Source: Methylibium sp. NZG
GTDB taxonomy: Bacteria > Pseudomonadota > Gammaproteobacteria > Burkholderiales > Burkholderiaceae_C
Assembly (NCBI GenBank): GCA_001263235.1
Contig: LGRD01000036.1
Location: 1 to 64,000, forward strand
Direction of reading: 5' to 3'
Length of the DNA stretch: 64,000 bases
The position numbers and the translations under genes are program-made. Each line of letters opens with the position of its first letter. The first letter of the stretch is position 1. This document shows, one piece after another, positions 1 to 6,527 of the stretch. Under the pieces are notes generated by a model, which did no database searches, was not told the origin of the DNA, and saw nothing but the letters and a program-made list of their open reading frames with translations.

Positions 1-156
1 CACCAAGCTGACTGGCTGGCGCTGCGCAACATCACGGCCGATTGGGGTCGCGCGGCAAAGGACTGGAAGGCCGCGATGAACCAGTTCGCTATCCTGTACG
101 AGGAGCGATTCACCAACCCCGCTCACCGTGGCAGGGCAGCGGGGGTTGCACCATGA
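1..156 (+). CDS. IS256-family transposase, C-terminal fragment (5' end outside window)
   Basis: The open frame enters from the left edge and encodes about 51 residues before TGA. It contains WLALRNITADWG and DWKAAMNQFAILYEERF. This matches the extreme C-terminus of IS256/Mutator-type transposases, where an 'ALrNa..kW....rdWk.AlNqFai.feeR' block closes the protein. The catalytic DDE residues would lie upstream of the window, so activity cannot be judged. The frame is followed by about 115 bases of non-coding element end and then by the DUF2442/DUF4160 genes on the other strand. The assignment rests on motif memory of a short tail, so it is moderately sure. Confidence 0.68.
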   Translation, partial: HQADWLALRNITADWGRAAKDWKAAMNQFAILYEERFTNPAHRGRAAGVAP

Positions 157-271
157 GTACATGGCTCAACCGGGGCGCCTCCGGCGGCCTGGCAGGGGCC
201 CCGAAGACGAAGAAGATCAGACAACAGCCAATTCACCAAGCCGCCTCGAACACAGAAATTCAGACACTCCC
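1..271 (+). mobile_element. Right end of an IS256-type insertion sequence
   Basis: The transposase tail is followed by a non-coding segment that ends near 271. The last bases, read inward from the right, are GGGAGTGTCTGAATTTCTG, which looks like an IS256-family terminal inverted repeat. The boundary is supported by the opposite-strand DUF2442 gene: its family-like coding stops exactly there, and its stop codon is supplied by these bases. The other IS end and any target duplication lie outside the window. Confidence 0.5.
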
Positions 272-475
272 GAGTAACCCGGCGACCGAGATGTCCTCAT
301 CAAGTTCTTCCCAGTGAAGCCCAGACGGGCTGAGTTCGACTTGTTGGCGTTGTTGCACGGTCGCGTTCAACAGCCGAGGGAACCAGGCCAACGGAACTGC
401 GATGACGCGGCCATCGGACAGATCGACCCACATGCTGTCGTCATCGAACCGAACCGACTTAGCCGAAGTGTTCAT
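260..475 (-). CDS. DUF2442 domain protein, 3' end truncated by the IS
   Basis: About 71 residues from the ATG at 475. The text VRFDDDSMWVDLSDGRVIAV, then PLAWFPRLLNA and WEELDEDISVAGLL is the DUF2442 signature. The family usually continues for a further 10-20 residues after 'DEDISVEGLL'. Here the frame ends at once with GSV-stop encoded by the IS terminus, so the tail is probably missing. It overlaps the upstream DUF4160 gene by 17 bases, indicating one transcript and translational coupling. DUF2442 is often paired with DUF4160 and has been suspected to form toxin-antitoxin-like modules, but no activity is claimed here. An ATG at 490 is an alternative start. Confidence 0.8.
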   Translation of the reverse strand: MNTSAKSVRFDDDSMWVDLSDGRVIAVPLAWFPRLLNATVQQRQQVELSPSGLHWEELDEDISVAGLLGSV

Positions 476-701
476 GCCACGTCCTTTCAATCAACTCCAG
501 GTTCTGCTCGACCACGCCCGCCAGCTCACGCAGGGTTCGTGCATCGAGGCCATCGCTTGTACCGACCCGAACCGCGGGTCTGAGCCAGAACTTTGCCTCG
601 CCCCCCTCGCCTCGTGCGTGAACATGTACAGGCTCGCGCGGGCTCCCCTCGTTTGAATAGAAGAAGAATCGGAAGCCCTTGTAGCGAAACACAACCGGCA
701 T
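459..701 (-). CDS. DUF4160 domain protein
   Basis: About 80 residues starting at the ATG whose product begins MPVVFRYKGFRFFFYSNEG. This is the canonical DUF4160 opening, followed by the conserved PVHVHARGEGGEAKFWL block and a C-terminal helix ending in WHEHFG. In-frame extensions upstream (to 779) do not fit the family, so the shorter start is chosen. It is a small soluble protein without signal or membrane segment. It forms an overlapping two-gene unit with the DUF2442 gene. Such pairs are scattered in accessory DNA, consistent with the adjacent IS. The molecular role is unknown. Confidence 0.82.
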   Translation of the reverse strand: MPVVFRYKGFRFFFYSNEGSPREPVHVHARGEGGEAKFWLRPAVRVGTSDGLDARTLRELAGVVEQNLELIERTWHEHFG

Positions 702-815
702 GGCCCGATGATATTGCGCGATTGCAACTCGACAAAGGGCAACAACGCCTCCGATTCGATGACTAGAATTCCTCAGCAAGACTTCTTCGCATCACCCATT
801 CAAGGAGGCGTACTC

Positions 816-1391
816 ATGAATTCCGTTCCTCAGGCCCAGCGTGATCACCGCTGGCAAACGCTTGCCGTGCTCTTTGCCGCCACGATGGCCGCTGGCTGCG
901 CGCAGATGGGCATCGGCGGCAAGTCCGACGGCGCGGCGGCACCTGCGCCTGCCGCTGCGGCGCCCGCGCCGGCCGCCGGCAGCGCGGCTGCTGCCCCCGC
1001 TTCCGGCAAGATCGGTCCGGGCATGAACGCGCAGGGTCAAGTGGTGGACACGAAAAAGGTCGAAGAAGGCTACGGCCGCAAAGTGAAGGGCCTGGGCGAC
1101 TGGGAAGGCGAAATCACCGGCCAGCCCGCGCCAGGCAGCAAGTTCGGCCAGGTGCAGATCGGCATGGGCATGCAGCAGGTCAAGGACCTGATCGGCCAAC
1201 CGACCGACCAGGGCGGCTACATCACGGGCAAGGCGTTCATCCCGTGGTACTTCGGCTCGGGCAAGTACCGCCACGAGCTGGTCTACAAAGGCCAGGGCCG
1301 GTTGATCTTCGCCAGCCCGAGCAGCTTTGACTTTGCCAGCGGCAACCTGGTGTGGATCATCCACAGCGCGGCTGAGACCGGCTATCGCTGA
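816..1391 (+). CDS. BamE/SmpA-OmlA-like lipoprotein
   Basis: 191 residues from an ATG preceded by AGGAGG with good spacing (802-809). The N-terminus is a signal peptide ending in TMAAGC, a lipobox-like site with an atypical residue at -3, suggesting an outer-membrane or periplasmic lipoprotein. A low-complexity Ala/Pro linker (residues about 35-60) leads to a C-terminal domain (about 100-191) that starts FGQVQIGMGMQQVKDLIGQP. That is the BamE/SmpA-OmlA pattern of a helix starting 'G.s..qV...lG.P', followed by strands (WYFGSGKYRHELVYKGQGRLIF). It is not the housekeeping BamE, which is shorter and lacks the linker, so it is best called a BamE-fold lipoprotein of unknown job. It is convergent with the next gene. 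Confidence 0.75.
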   Translation: MNSVPQAQRDHRWQTLAVLFAATMAAGCAQMGIGGKSDGAAAPAPAAAAPAPAAGSAAAAPASGKIGPGMNAQGQVVDTKKVEEGYGRKVKGLGDWEGEITGQPAPGSKFGQVQIGMGMQQVKDLIGQPTDQGGYITGKAFIPWYFGSGKYRHELVYKGQGRLIFASPSSFDFASGNLVWIIHSAAETGYR

Positions 1392-1417
1392 GTCGCTGAT
1401 CGCGTGCTTGTGGCGGC

Positions 1418-2245
1418 TCAGCCGAGCCGCTTCAGCAACTCCACCGCCGCAGCCGGCGCGCGCTCCTTGGCGCCGCTGATGAAGAACATGAACACGTCGC
1501 GCGGCGCGGCCGGGCCGGCGTGTTTCTCAAACTGCCCCTCGACTTTCTCGACACGCGGCAGGTCGGCCGGCTCGCCGCCACTGGCCCATTCGCGGGCGCG
1601 CCGAGCCCACGTGTCGAGCGCTGAGGGCGCATAGCCGCTGGCGATGGACGACTCGCAGCGCATCAGGCGTGCATAGACAAAGTCGCCCGTCAGGTCGGCG
1701 AAGCTCGGGTGCTCGTCGGTGTCGGCGAAGACGGTGGCGCAGGCGTGGCGGCGCGCCATCGCCAGGTACTCGGGCGTCATGAAACTGGCGTGCCGCACGT
1801 CCAGCGCATGGCGCAACGGCAGGCCGTCCACCTGCTTGGGCAGGCGGCTCAAGAAGGCCTCGAAGTCGTCGGGCTCGAAGCGTTTGGTCGGCATGAACTG
1901 CCAGACGATGGGCCCCAGCTTGGCGCCCAGTTCTGAGATGCCGCTGCCGATGAATCGATTGATCGACTCGCCGCTCTCGGCCAGCAGCTTGCGGTTTGTC
2001 GCATAACTCGATGCCTTGACCGAGAACACGAAACCGTCGGGCGTCTCGTCGCGCCAGCGCGCAAAGCTGGTGGGCTTTTGCGTGCCGTGGTAAGTAGCGT
2101 TGATCTCGATCGCGGTGAGCTGGCGGCTGGCGTACTCGAGTTCGCGCGCCTGCGGCCAACGTTCGGGGTAGAAGTTGTTGCGCCAGGGTGCGAAGGTCCA
2201 GCCGCCGGTGCCGACGCGGACGGGTGGGGTCGGTGCGGTGGTCAT
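1418..2245 (-). CDS. DUF72 family protein (YecE-like)
   Basis: 275 residues. It begins with the DUF72 hallmark VRVGTGGWTFAPWRNNFYP, followed by the 'YASRQLTAIEINATYHGTQ' strand-helix and the conserved FVFSVKAS segment. Later come LGPIVWQFMP, then RHALDVRHASF and an arginine/aromatic-rich C-terminal half (DFVYARLMR). DUF72 proteins adopt a TIM-barrel-like fold and have no established reaction, though some have been proposed to bind nucleic acid or iron. Length is normal for the family. It lies about 50 bases downstream of the MCE cluster on the same strand and may be co-transcribed with it. Confidence 0.88.
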   Translation of the reverse strand: MTTAPTPPVRVGTGGWTFAPWRNNFYPERWPQARELEYASRQLTAIEINATYHGTQKPTSFARWRDETPDGFVFSVKASSYATNRKLLAESGESINRFIGSGISELGAKLGPIVWQFMPTKRFEPDDFEAFLSRLPKQVDGLPLRHALDVRHASFMTPEYLAMARRHACATVFADTDEHPSFADLTGDFVYARLMRCESSIASGYAPSALDTWARRAREWASGGEPADLPRVEKVEGQFEKHAGPAAPRDVFMFFISGAKERAPAAAVELLKRLG

Positions 2246-2295
2246 GGTGCTGCTCCAGACGTCGACAAGCGAAACAGGTCAGCGGCAGGCACGCA

Positions 2296-2982
2296 TCATC
2301 GCGCCGCCTCTGGCTTCACCCCACCGGTGACCACGGCGATGCGTCGGCGCAGGCGATCGGCTTCCGTCGCTTCGCCAGCGGCCTCGGCGCGCTGCACCTG
2401 AACGTTCAGCCACGCCAGCAGCGGCCGGCTCCAGCCCTGGCTCGATGCGGTCTCGGCCGCCAGTGCGAACAGCGGCGGCTGCGCGCGCCCGCTGCGCAGC
2501 AGCACGCCCGCGGCGACGAGGCGCGACACCGGATCGGCAATGGCGGCGAGCGACTGACCGGAGCCACCCCCCGCGAGCGCACTGCGTTGCGCTTCCGGCA
2601 GCAGCGCTGCGTCCTGCGGGGTGGCGGTGCCAGCCAGATACGCCGCGTACGCCCGCTCGGCAGGCGGCGCGTCTTGAACCAGCGCGGCAAAGCCGGGGCA
2701 GTCGTCGAACACCAGGCTCGCCACGCGCGCGGCGCAGCGCGTCAGCTCGGCCCGCGCGAGCAGGTCGGTGCGGCCGGTGCGGGCGATCTCGGCGCGCGCA
2801 CGGTTGAACTCCAGCGCTTCGAGGCGGCTGTTGCCGGCCAGGTAAGCAGCGGTCGCACGTTCGAGCGAGGCCTTGGCGTTCATCTGCCAGTCGGGTGGCG
2901 GTGGGGCGCTGGAGCAGGCGGCCAGCAAGGCCAGCGCGACGGCCGCGAGTGCGCGCGCGCAGACGCATGCGACGGCGCTCAC
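2296..2982 (-). CDS. Predicted lipoprotein of the MCE cluster, helical
   Basis: 228 residues if started at the GTG at 2982, which has a good Shine-Dalgarno (GGAGGG, 7-base spacing) and directly precedes a hydrophobic signal (ALAAVALALLAAC, lipobox LAAC). The longer GTG start at 3006 is less likely. The mature part is Ala-rich and predicted helical, with no domain I recognise. The usual MCE partner lipoprotein is an ABC-type auxiliary family (PF03886), but I do not see its motifs. Position suggests an outer-membrane lipoprotein working with the MlaD-like protein. Its start overlaps by 4 bases the stop of a mini-ORF within the tandem 62-bp repeats, so its translation is probably coupled to the upstream genes. 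Confidence 0.7.
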   Translation of the reverse strand: MSAVACVCARALAAVALALLAACSSAPPPPDWQMNAKASLERATAAYLAGNSRLEALEFNRARAEIARTGRTDLLARAELTRCAARVASLVFDDCPGFAALVQDAPPAERAYAAYLAGTATPQDAALLPEAQRSALAGGGSGQSLAAIADPVSRLVAAGVLLRSGRAQPPLFALAAETASSQGWSRPLLAWLNVQVQRAEAAGEATEADRLRRRIAVVTGGVKPEAAR

Positions 2983-3044
2983 GGGACTGCCCTCCGTGCT
3001 TCGCACTGCGGGATGAGCGCTTGGGAGCGGCCCGGCGCGTTCAC
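2979..3044 (-). CDS. Translationally coupled 21-codon mini-ORF, copy b
   Basis: A GTG start at 3044 with GGAGGG seven bases upstream opens 21 codons (MNAPGRSQALIPQCEARRAV plus P) and ends in TGA at 2981-2979. The first two bases of that TGA are the last two of the lipoprotein's GTG, giving a 4-base GTGA overlap. It is the downstream member of a tandem duplicated unit. All five residue differences from copy a are substitutions and no synonymous change exists. The peptide itself is therefore probably not selected, and the ORF may serve to carry ribosomes across an inserted repeat. Confidence 0.4.
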   Translation of the reverse strand: MNAPGRSQALIPQCEARRAVP

Positions 3045-3107
3045 TGGACTACCCTCCGTGCTTCGCACTGCGGGGTGAGCGCTAGGGAGCGGCCCGGCGC
3101 GCTCATG
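2984..3107 (-). repeat. Tandem duplication of a 62-bp unit carrying SD, start codon and mini-ORF
   Basis: Units at 2984-3045 and 3046-3107 agree at 56 of 62 positions by my alignment. Each contains the palindrome GTGCTTCGCAC and, on the minus strand, GGAGGG followed seven bases later by a start codon in the next unit. The unit length of 62 equals 21 codons plus a stop minus the 4-base overlap, which is why coupling survives duplication. The unit resembles interspersed repeats that I associate with some Burkholderiales, but this is recollection. Confidence 0.9.
3041..3106 (-). CDS. Translationally coupled 21-codon mini-ORF, copy a
   Basis: An ATG at 3106 overlaps the TGA of the MlaD-like gene (ATGA, 3103-3106). 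It opens 21 codons (MSAPGRSLALTPQCEARRVV plus Q) and ends in TGA at 3043-3041, which in turn overlaps the GTG of copy b. Each junction has the same 4-base overlap and each downstream start has the same GGAGGG. The chain MlaD-like gene, mini-ORF a, mini-ORF b, lipoprotein is thus gap-free. No similarity to known leader peptides is seen. Confidence 0.4.
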   Translation of the reverse strand: MSAPGRSLALTPQCEARRVVQ

Positions 3108-4140
3108 GCAACTTGATCTCCGTCTCGCGCGCGAACGGCCATTTGCGGTTCACCTCGTTGACCAGTTGCTCGACCTTGCGCAGGCTCGCCTCGACCTCGG
3201 CACGCAGCGAGCCGAGGTCGGTGGTGGCCTCGCGCGTGTTGGTGGCGATGCCTTGGGCCTCCACCAGCAGCGCGTCGACCTTCTGCAGGCTCTTGCGCGC
3301 GTCGCCGAGCAGGCCGTTCAACTGCTGCACGGTGGCCTGCGTGTCCTTCATCACACCGGCGTCGCCGAAGATCTGCGTGTCGGCGCGGCCGACCATGCCG
3401 TCGGTCTTCAGCGCCAGGCCGTCGATGCGGCGCACCAGGCCGTCCAGGCGCTTCATCAACGCATTGGCCTGGTCGAGCGTGGCCGCTATCTTCTTCGAGT
3501 CCTTCTCGTCGCCCATGATCACGCCGAGCGCGCCACGCGGGCTGTTCAGCGTCTCGGTGGTCGTCTGCACATTGCGCAGCGTGTTGTTGAGCGGCGCGTC
3601 GCTGGCGGTCATCATGGTCAGGTTGGCGAGCAGGTCGCGCACGCTGGCCATCAGCTTGGGGATCTCGGCCGCGGCATCGCCGCTGAGCAGCTTGCGCACC
3701 GCGCCGTCCTTCAGCGGCGGGTCGGTCAGCACGCCGGTGAAGGCGCGAATCTTCGGCGCGCCGACGAGGCCGCTTTCCATCGTGAACACGCTCGACTCGC
3801 GCAGCCAGTGCGCGTCCTTGACGGCCACGTCGACGACGATGCGTGCGTTGCCTTCGTCCGACAGCTCGATGCGGCCGATGCGCCCGATCGGAAAGCCCGC
3901 AAACGTCATGTCCATGCCGACGACCACGCCCTCGGAGTTGTCGGCCACCAGCACCAGCGTCTGCTTGCGCTCGAACAGGCCGCGCGCGTACATCACGTAA
4001 GCGGCCGACGCGGCGATCAGCAGCAGCACGCACCACAGCAGCACGCGCGCCTTCAGCTCCAGGTGGGCCACGGGCGGGCTGTCTCGGGGCGGGCTGTCGC
4101 GGGCGGAGACGTCTTCGAAGCGGGGCGGGTCGGTGGCCAT
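3103..4140 (-). CDS. MCE/MlaD family lipid-transport protein
   Basis: 345 residues. After a cytoplasmic, Asp/Pro-rich N-terminus there is one membrane segment (residues about 32-52, LLWCVLLLIAASAAYVMYA). An MCE domain follows (about 58-150), with VVVGMDMTFAGFPIGRIGRIEL and a beta-barrel pattern, and then a long helical region rich in amphipathic repeats (about 160-330), typical of the periplasm-spanning needle of MlaD/PqiB-like proteins. It should bind and move lipids between inner and outer membrane as an oligomer. The permease gene lies immediately upstream (24-base gap) and a lipoprotein follows. No ATP-binding subunit is encoded nearby. Its stop overlaps the first mini-ORF. Confidence 0.88.
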   Translation of the reverse strand: MATDPPRFEDVSARDSPPRDSPPVAHLELKARVLLWCVLLLIAASAAYVMYARGLFERKQTLVLVADNSEGVVVGMDMTFAGFPIGRIGRIELSDEGNARIVVDVAVKDAHWLRESSVFTMESGLVGAPKIRAFTGVLTDPPLKDGAVRKLLSGDAAAEIPKLMASVRDLLANLTMMTASDAPLNNTLRNVQTTTETLNSPRGALGVIMGDEKDSKKIAATLDQANALMKRLDGLVRRIDGLALKTDGMVGRADTQIFGDAGVMKDTQATVQQLNGLLGDARKSLQKVDALLVEAQGIATNTREATTDLGSLRAEVEASLRKVEQLVNEVNRKWPFARETEIKLP

Positions 4141-4164
4141 GGGTTCAGGCTGCGGCGCAATGCG

Positions 4165-4887
4165 TCAATAGTAGTTGCCGACCAGCGACAGCATCTCGAT
4201 CAACAGCACCGCGGCCAACAGCCGCGCCAGCCGCGTGATGTCGGGGTTGACCCAGCCCACCTCGCCCGAACCTTCGGCTGGCGTGGGCACCATCGGGATC
4301 ACCGCGACGGCGAGGCTCAGGAACAAGGTCTTCAGGCCAAAGATCAGCACGATCACCGGATTGAAGATCTGCCCCACGGTGCGCGTGAAGCCCGGGATGC
4401 CCCAGGTCGAAAAACCGTACAGCGACACATACGCCAGCACCAGGGTGATGGCGCTGCTCAGCGCCGCCAGCGTGATCACCGAAAACACGCCGGCCACGGC
4501 GCGTGGCAGCACGGTGTCGCGTGTGGTGTCGAAGCCGGCGGAAAGGCGCGTCTCGAACTCGCCGGCCAGCCGCATGCGGCGCACGCGCTCGCCGGCCGGC
4601 ATGGCATAGCGCAGCGCGGCGAACAGCGCAGCCGACAGCGGGATCAGCTCCAGCACCAGCGTGCGCACCAGCACGTCGAGCGCATAACGCGACAGGCCGT
4701 AGCTCAGCGCCGTGGCGACGACGATGCGGATGATGACCAGCGCAACGATGGCCGAGAACAGCGTGAAGCTCGGCAGCATCGGCCGCGTGGCGGCGTAGAT
4801 GCCGTGCAGCATCTTGCGGCGCTGCGAGGGCCGGTAGCTCGACGGCGACAGCGCCAGCACCCAGATCTGCGCGCCGAACTCGATCAC
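4165..4887 (-). CDS. MlaE/YrbE-like ABC permease of the MCE cluster
   Basis: 240 residues from a GTG at 4887. It shows an amphipathic entry helix and about five membrane segments (for example FSAIVALVIIRIVVATALSY, VFSVITLAALSSAITLVLAY and the C-terminal LLAAVLLIEMLSLVG). A cytoplasmic-loop-like motif LVLELIPLSAALFAALRYA corresponds to the MlaE 'E.gPvltAl..agR' element. The reading frame stays open upstream to about 4965 with Trp-rich coding-like text (LLQWWSGWWQ), so the true start may be earlier, though no ATG is available. It pairs with the MlaD-like protein downstream. Confidence 0.72.
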   Translation of the reverse strand: MIEFGAQIWVLALSPSSYRPSQRRKMLHGIYAATRPMLPSFTLFSAIVALVIIRIVVATALSYGLSRYALDVLVRTLVLELIPLSAALFAALRYAMPAGERVRRMRLAGEFETRLSAGFDTTRDTVLPRAVAGVFSVITLAALSSAITLVLAYVSLYGFSTWGIPGFTRTVGQIFNPVIVLIFGLKTLFLSLAVAVIPMVPTPAEGSGEVGWVNPDITRLARLLAAVLLIEMLSLVGNYY

Positions 4888-4961
4888 CTGCCACCAGCCG
4901 CTCCACCATTGCAGCAGCGCAGCGCCCCACCCGCGCTCGGGCGGGCGGCGCGTGGAATCGA

Positions 4962-5273
4962 TCAGGACAGCTTGCCCAGCGTGCCGGTGGATTCGGCGAG
5001 CAGGTAGTAGAAGGTGACGCGGCTCTTGTTGCGCTCGTCCTTCATCTTGGCGAGTACGGCCTGCATGCCGGTGTCGGCGGCGGCGGCGGCGAGGCCCAGC
5101 TTCTTGGCGGCAAAGCCGTCGCGCACGGTGGCCAGCTCTTTCGGGTCGCTGCCCGAAACGAGCGACGAGTCGCGGTTCTGCAACGCGATGCCGCAGTACT
5201 TCACGATGGCCTTCACGGCCGCTTCGTTGACGTTGCTGGTGTACTTGGCCACATCGGCCGAATAGTCGCTCAT
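4962..5273 (-). CDS. DUF2853 family protein
   Basis: 103 residues from the ATG giving MSDYSADVAKYTSNVNEAAV. The core KAIVKYCGIALQNRDSSLVS, then SDPKELATVRDGF and KDERNKSRVTFYYLLAES matches DUF2853 over its full length, a small all-helical soluble protein seen in many Proteobacteria and of unknown function. An in-frame extension to 5360 is not part of the family. It lies upstream of, and on the same strand as, the MCE cluster with a 74-base gap, so it might share the transcript. Nothing links it functionally to lipid transport. Confidence 0.9.
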   Translation of the reverse strand: MSDYSADVAKYTSNVNEAAVKAIVKYCGIALQNRDSSLVSGSDPKELATVRDGFAAKKLGLAAAAADTGMQAVLAKMKDERNKSRVTFYYLLAESTGTLGKLS

Positions 5274-5382
5274 GGGGGCTCCAGAAGTTGCACAGAATGC
5301 GTTGCCGCCCGGGGTTGGCCAGCGTCGCGGAGGCAGACTGTACCCCGACAGCCGGGGCATGTCGCCTGTCAGTTACCTGCAG

Positions 5383-6435
5383 TCAAATCCCTGCCGTCTT
5401 CAGGCGCAGCAGGGCCCGCACAAAACCATGGTCGCTGCGAAAACGCTCGCGGCTTTCGTGCAGGTGGTCGTTGAAGTACTCGACGCGCCGCACGTCGCCC
5501 AATGCAAAGCGGCTGTTAGACACGAACTCCTCGCTGACCCAGATCTGGTCGAGCGTCTCCGGCCAGCCCTGGTGCACGTGCGAGTAGGCCATGTCGCGCT
5601 TGAGCGCGGGCTCGGTCTGCACCTCGTACGCATGGAACAGCGCACTGTCGCGCGCTTGGCGGTCGTAGGCGATCGCCTGCGTGGCCGCCACCATCTGGCA
5701 GGTGACGGAGTGCGGGCTGTCGTTGAGGTCGCCCAGAAGCAGCAGCGGGTCGCGCGTGCGCTGCACCAGCCCGAGCACGATGCCGCGCAGCGCGGCCGAT
5801 TCGGCGCCGCGCATCACCAGCGAGCGCAGCGTCGCGCGCACCGTCACCACTGGGTCGTCGCGGTCTTCGATCGGGTTGCCGGCGGCGTCTTGCAGGTACT
5901 TCGGCCGCTTGGACTTGAGGTGCACCACCAGCACGTGCAGCCGCAGGCCGTGGCGCGTGCGCAGCGTGGCGTGCAGCACCGGGCGCTCGAAGCGTGTGTG
6001 CGCGCCGAGCTCGGGCACTTGCACGTGCTCGTGCAACGCGAAGTCGGCGATCGACGCAACCGCTTCGACCTGCAGCCGGCTGGCCAGCCCGACGCGTGGC
6101 GTGCCCACCGCACCGGCTTCCGCGCCGGGCGCGAGCACATGCGCATAGCGCAGGCCGCTGCGGGCCACCGCGGCCTTCAGCGCGGCTTCGTCCCACACCT
6201 CCTGGAAGCCGGCCACGTCGGCGTTGAGCCGTGCGATCTGCGCGCCGAGCCAGTCAATCTTGCGGCCGTATTCGTCGGTGCTGTAGGGGTCCTGGTTGTC
6301 ATAGAACAAACGGCCTGGCAAGGCCAGATTCAACAGGTTGCAATTGCTCACCATCAACGTGGCGAGCGAGGCAACCGGTGGCGCGACCGCGGCGTCGGTG
6401 TGCGTTGCGGTCAAGGGCGGCGGCGGGCTGTTCAT
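5383..6435 (-). CDS. Endonuclease/exonuclease/phosphatase (EEP) family protein
   Basis: 350 residues from the ATG at 6435. EEP landmarks are in order: LMVSNCNLLNL near the N-terminus, the metal-binding Glu in VAGFQEVWDE, LHVLVVHLKSKRP mid-protein, the LLLGDLNDSPHS active-site Asp/Asn, and the terminal ..RSDHGFV catalytic Asp-His. It lacks a signal peptide and is probably cytosolic. The family includes nucleases, inositol phosphatases and sphingomyelinases, and the substrate cannot be told from sequence. The extra 64 residues upstream of this ATG are low-quality coding and were excluded. It is divergent from the sigma factor gene. Confidence 0.88.
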   Translation of the reverse strand: MNSPPPPLTATHTDAAVAPPVASLATLMVSNCNLLNLALPGRLFYDNQDPYSTDEYGRKIDWLGAQIARLNADVAGFQEVWDEAALKAAVARSGLRYAHVLAPGAEAGAVGTPRVGLASRLQVEAVASIADFALHEHVQVPELGAHTRFERPVLHATLRTRHGLRLHVLVVHLKSKRPKYLQDAAGNPIEDRDDPVVTVRATLRSLVMRGAESAALRGIVLGLVQRTRDPLLLLGDLNDSPHSVTCQMVAATQAIAYDRQARDSALFHAYEVQTEPALKRDMAYSHVHQGWPETLDQIWVSEEFVSNSRFALGDVRRVEYFNDHLHESRERFRSDHGFVRALLRLKTAGI

Positions 6436-6527
6436 GTGACGAGTGTCGCAGGCTTGCCAGCCCGATTCGACACGATCTGCCGTACATTGATTTGACCTTT
6501 CGACCTGCGCACGAACCCAGCTCAAAC

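Noticed and set aside
2279-2968. Long opposite-frame or shifted ORFs over the MCE lipoprotein
   Set aside because: Arg/Ala-rich text typical of shadow frames in GC-rich DNA, and the frame with the signal peptide and lipobox is the coherent one.
6436-6527. Promoter hexamers for the sigma factor gene (TACATT near 6483)
   Set aside because: No -35 at acceptable spacing could be matched, so no call was made.
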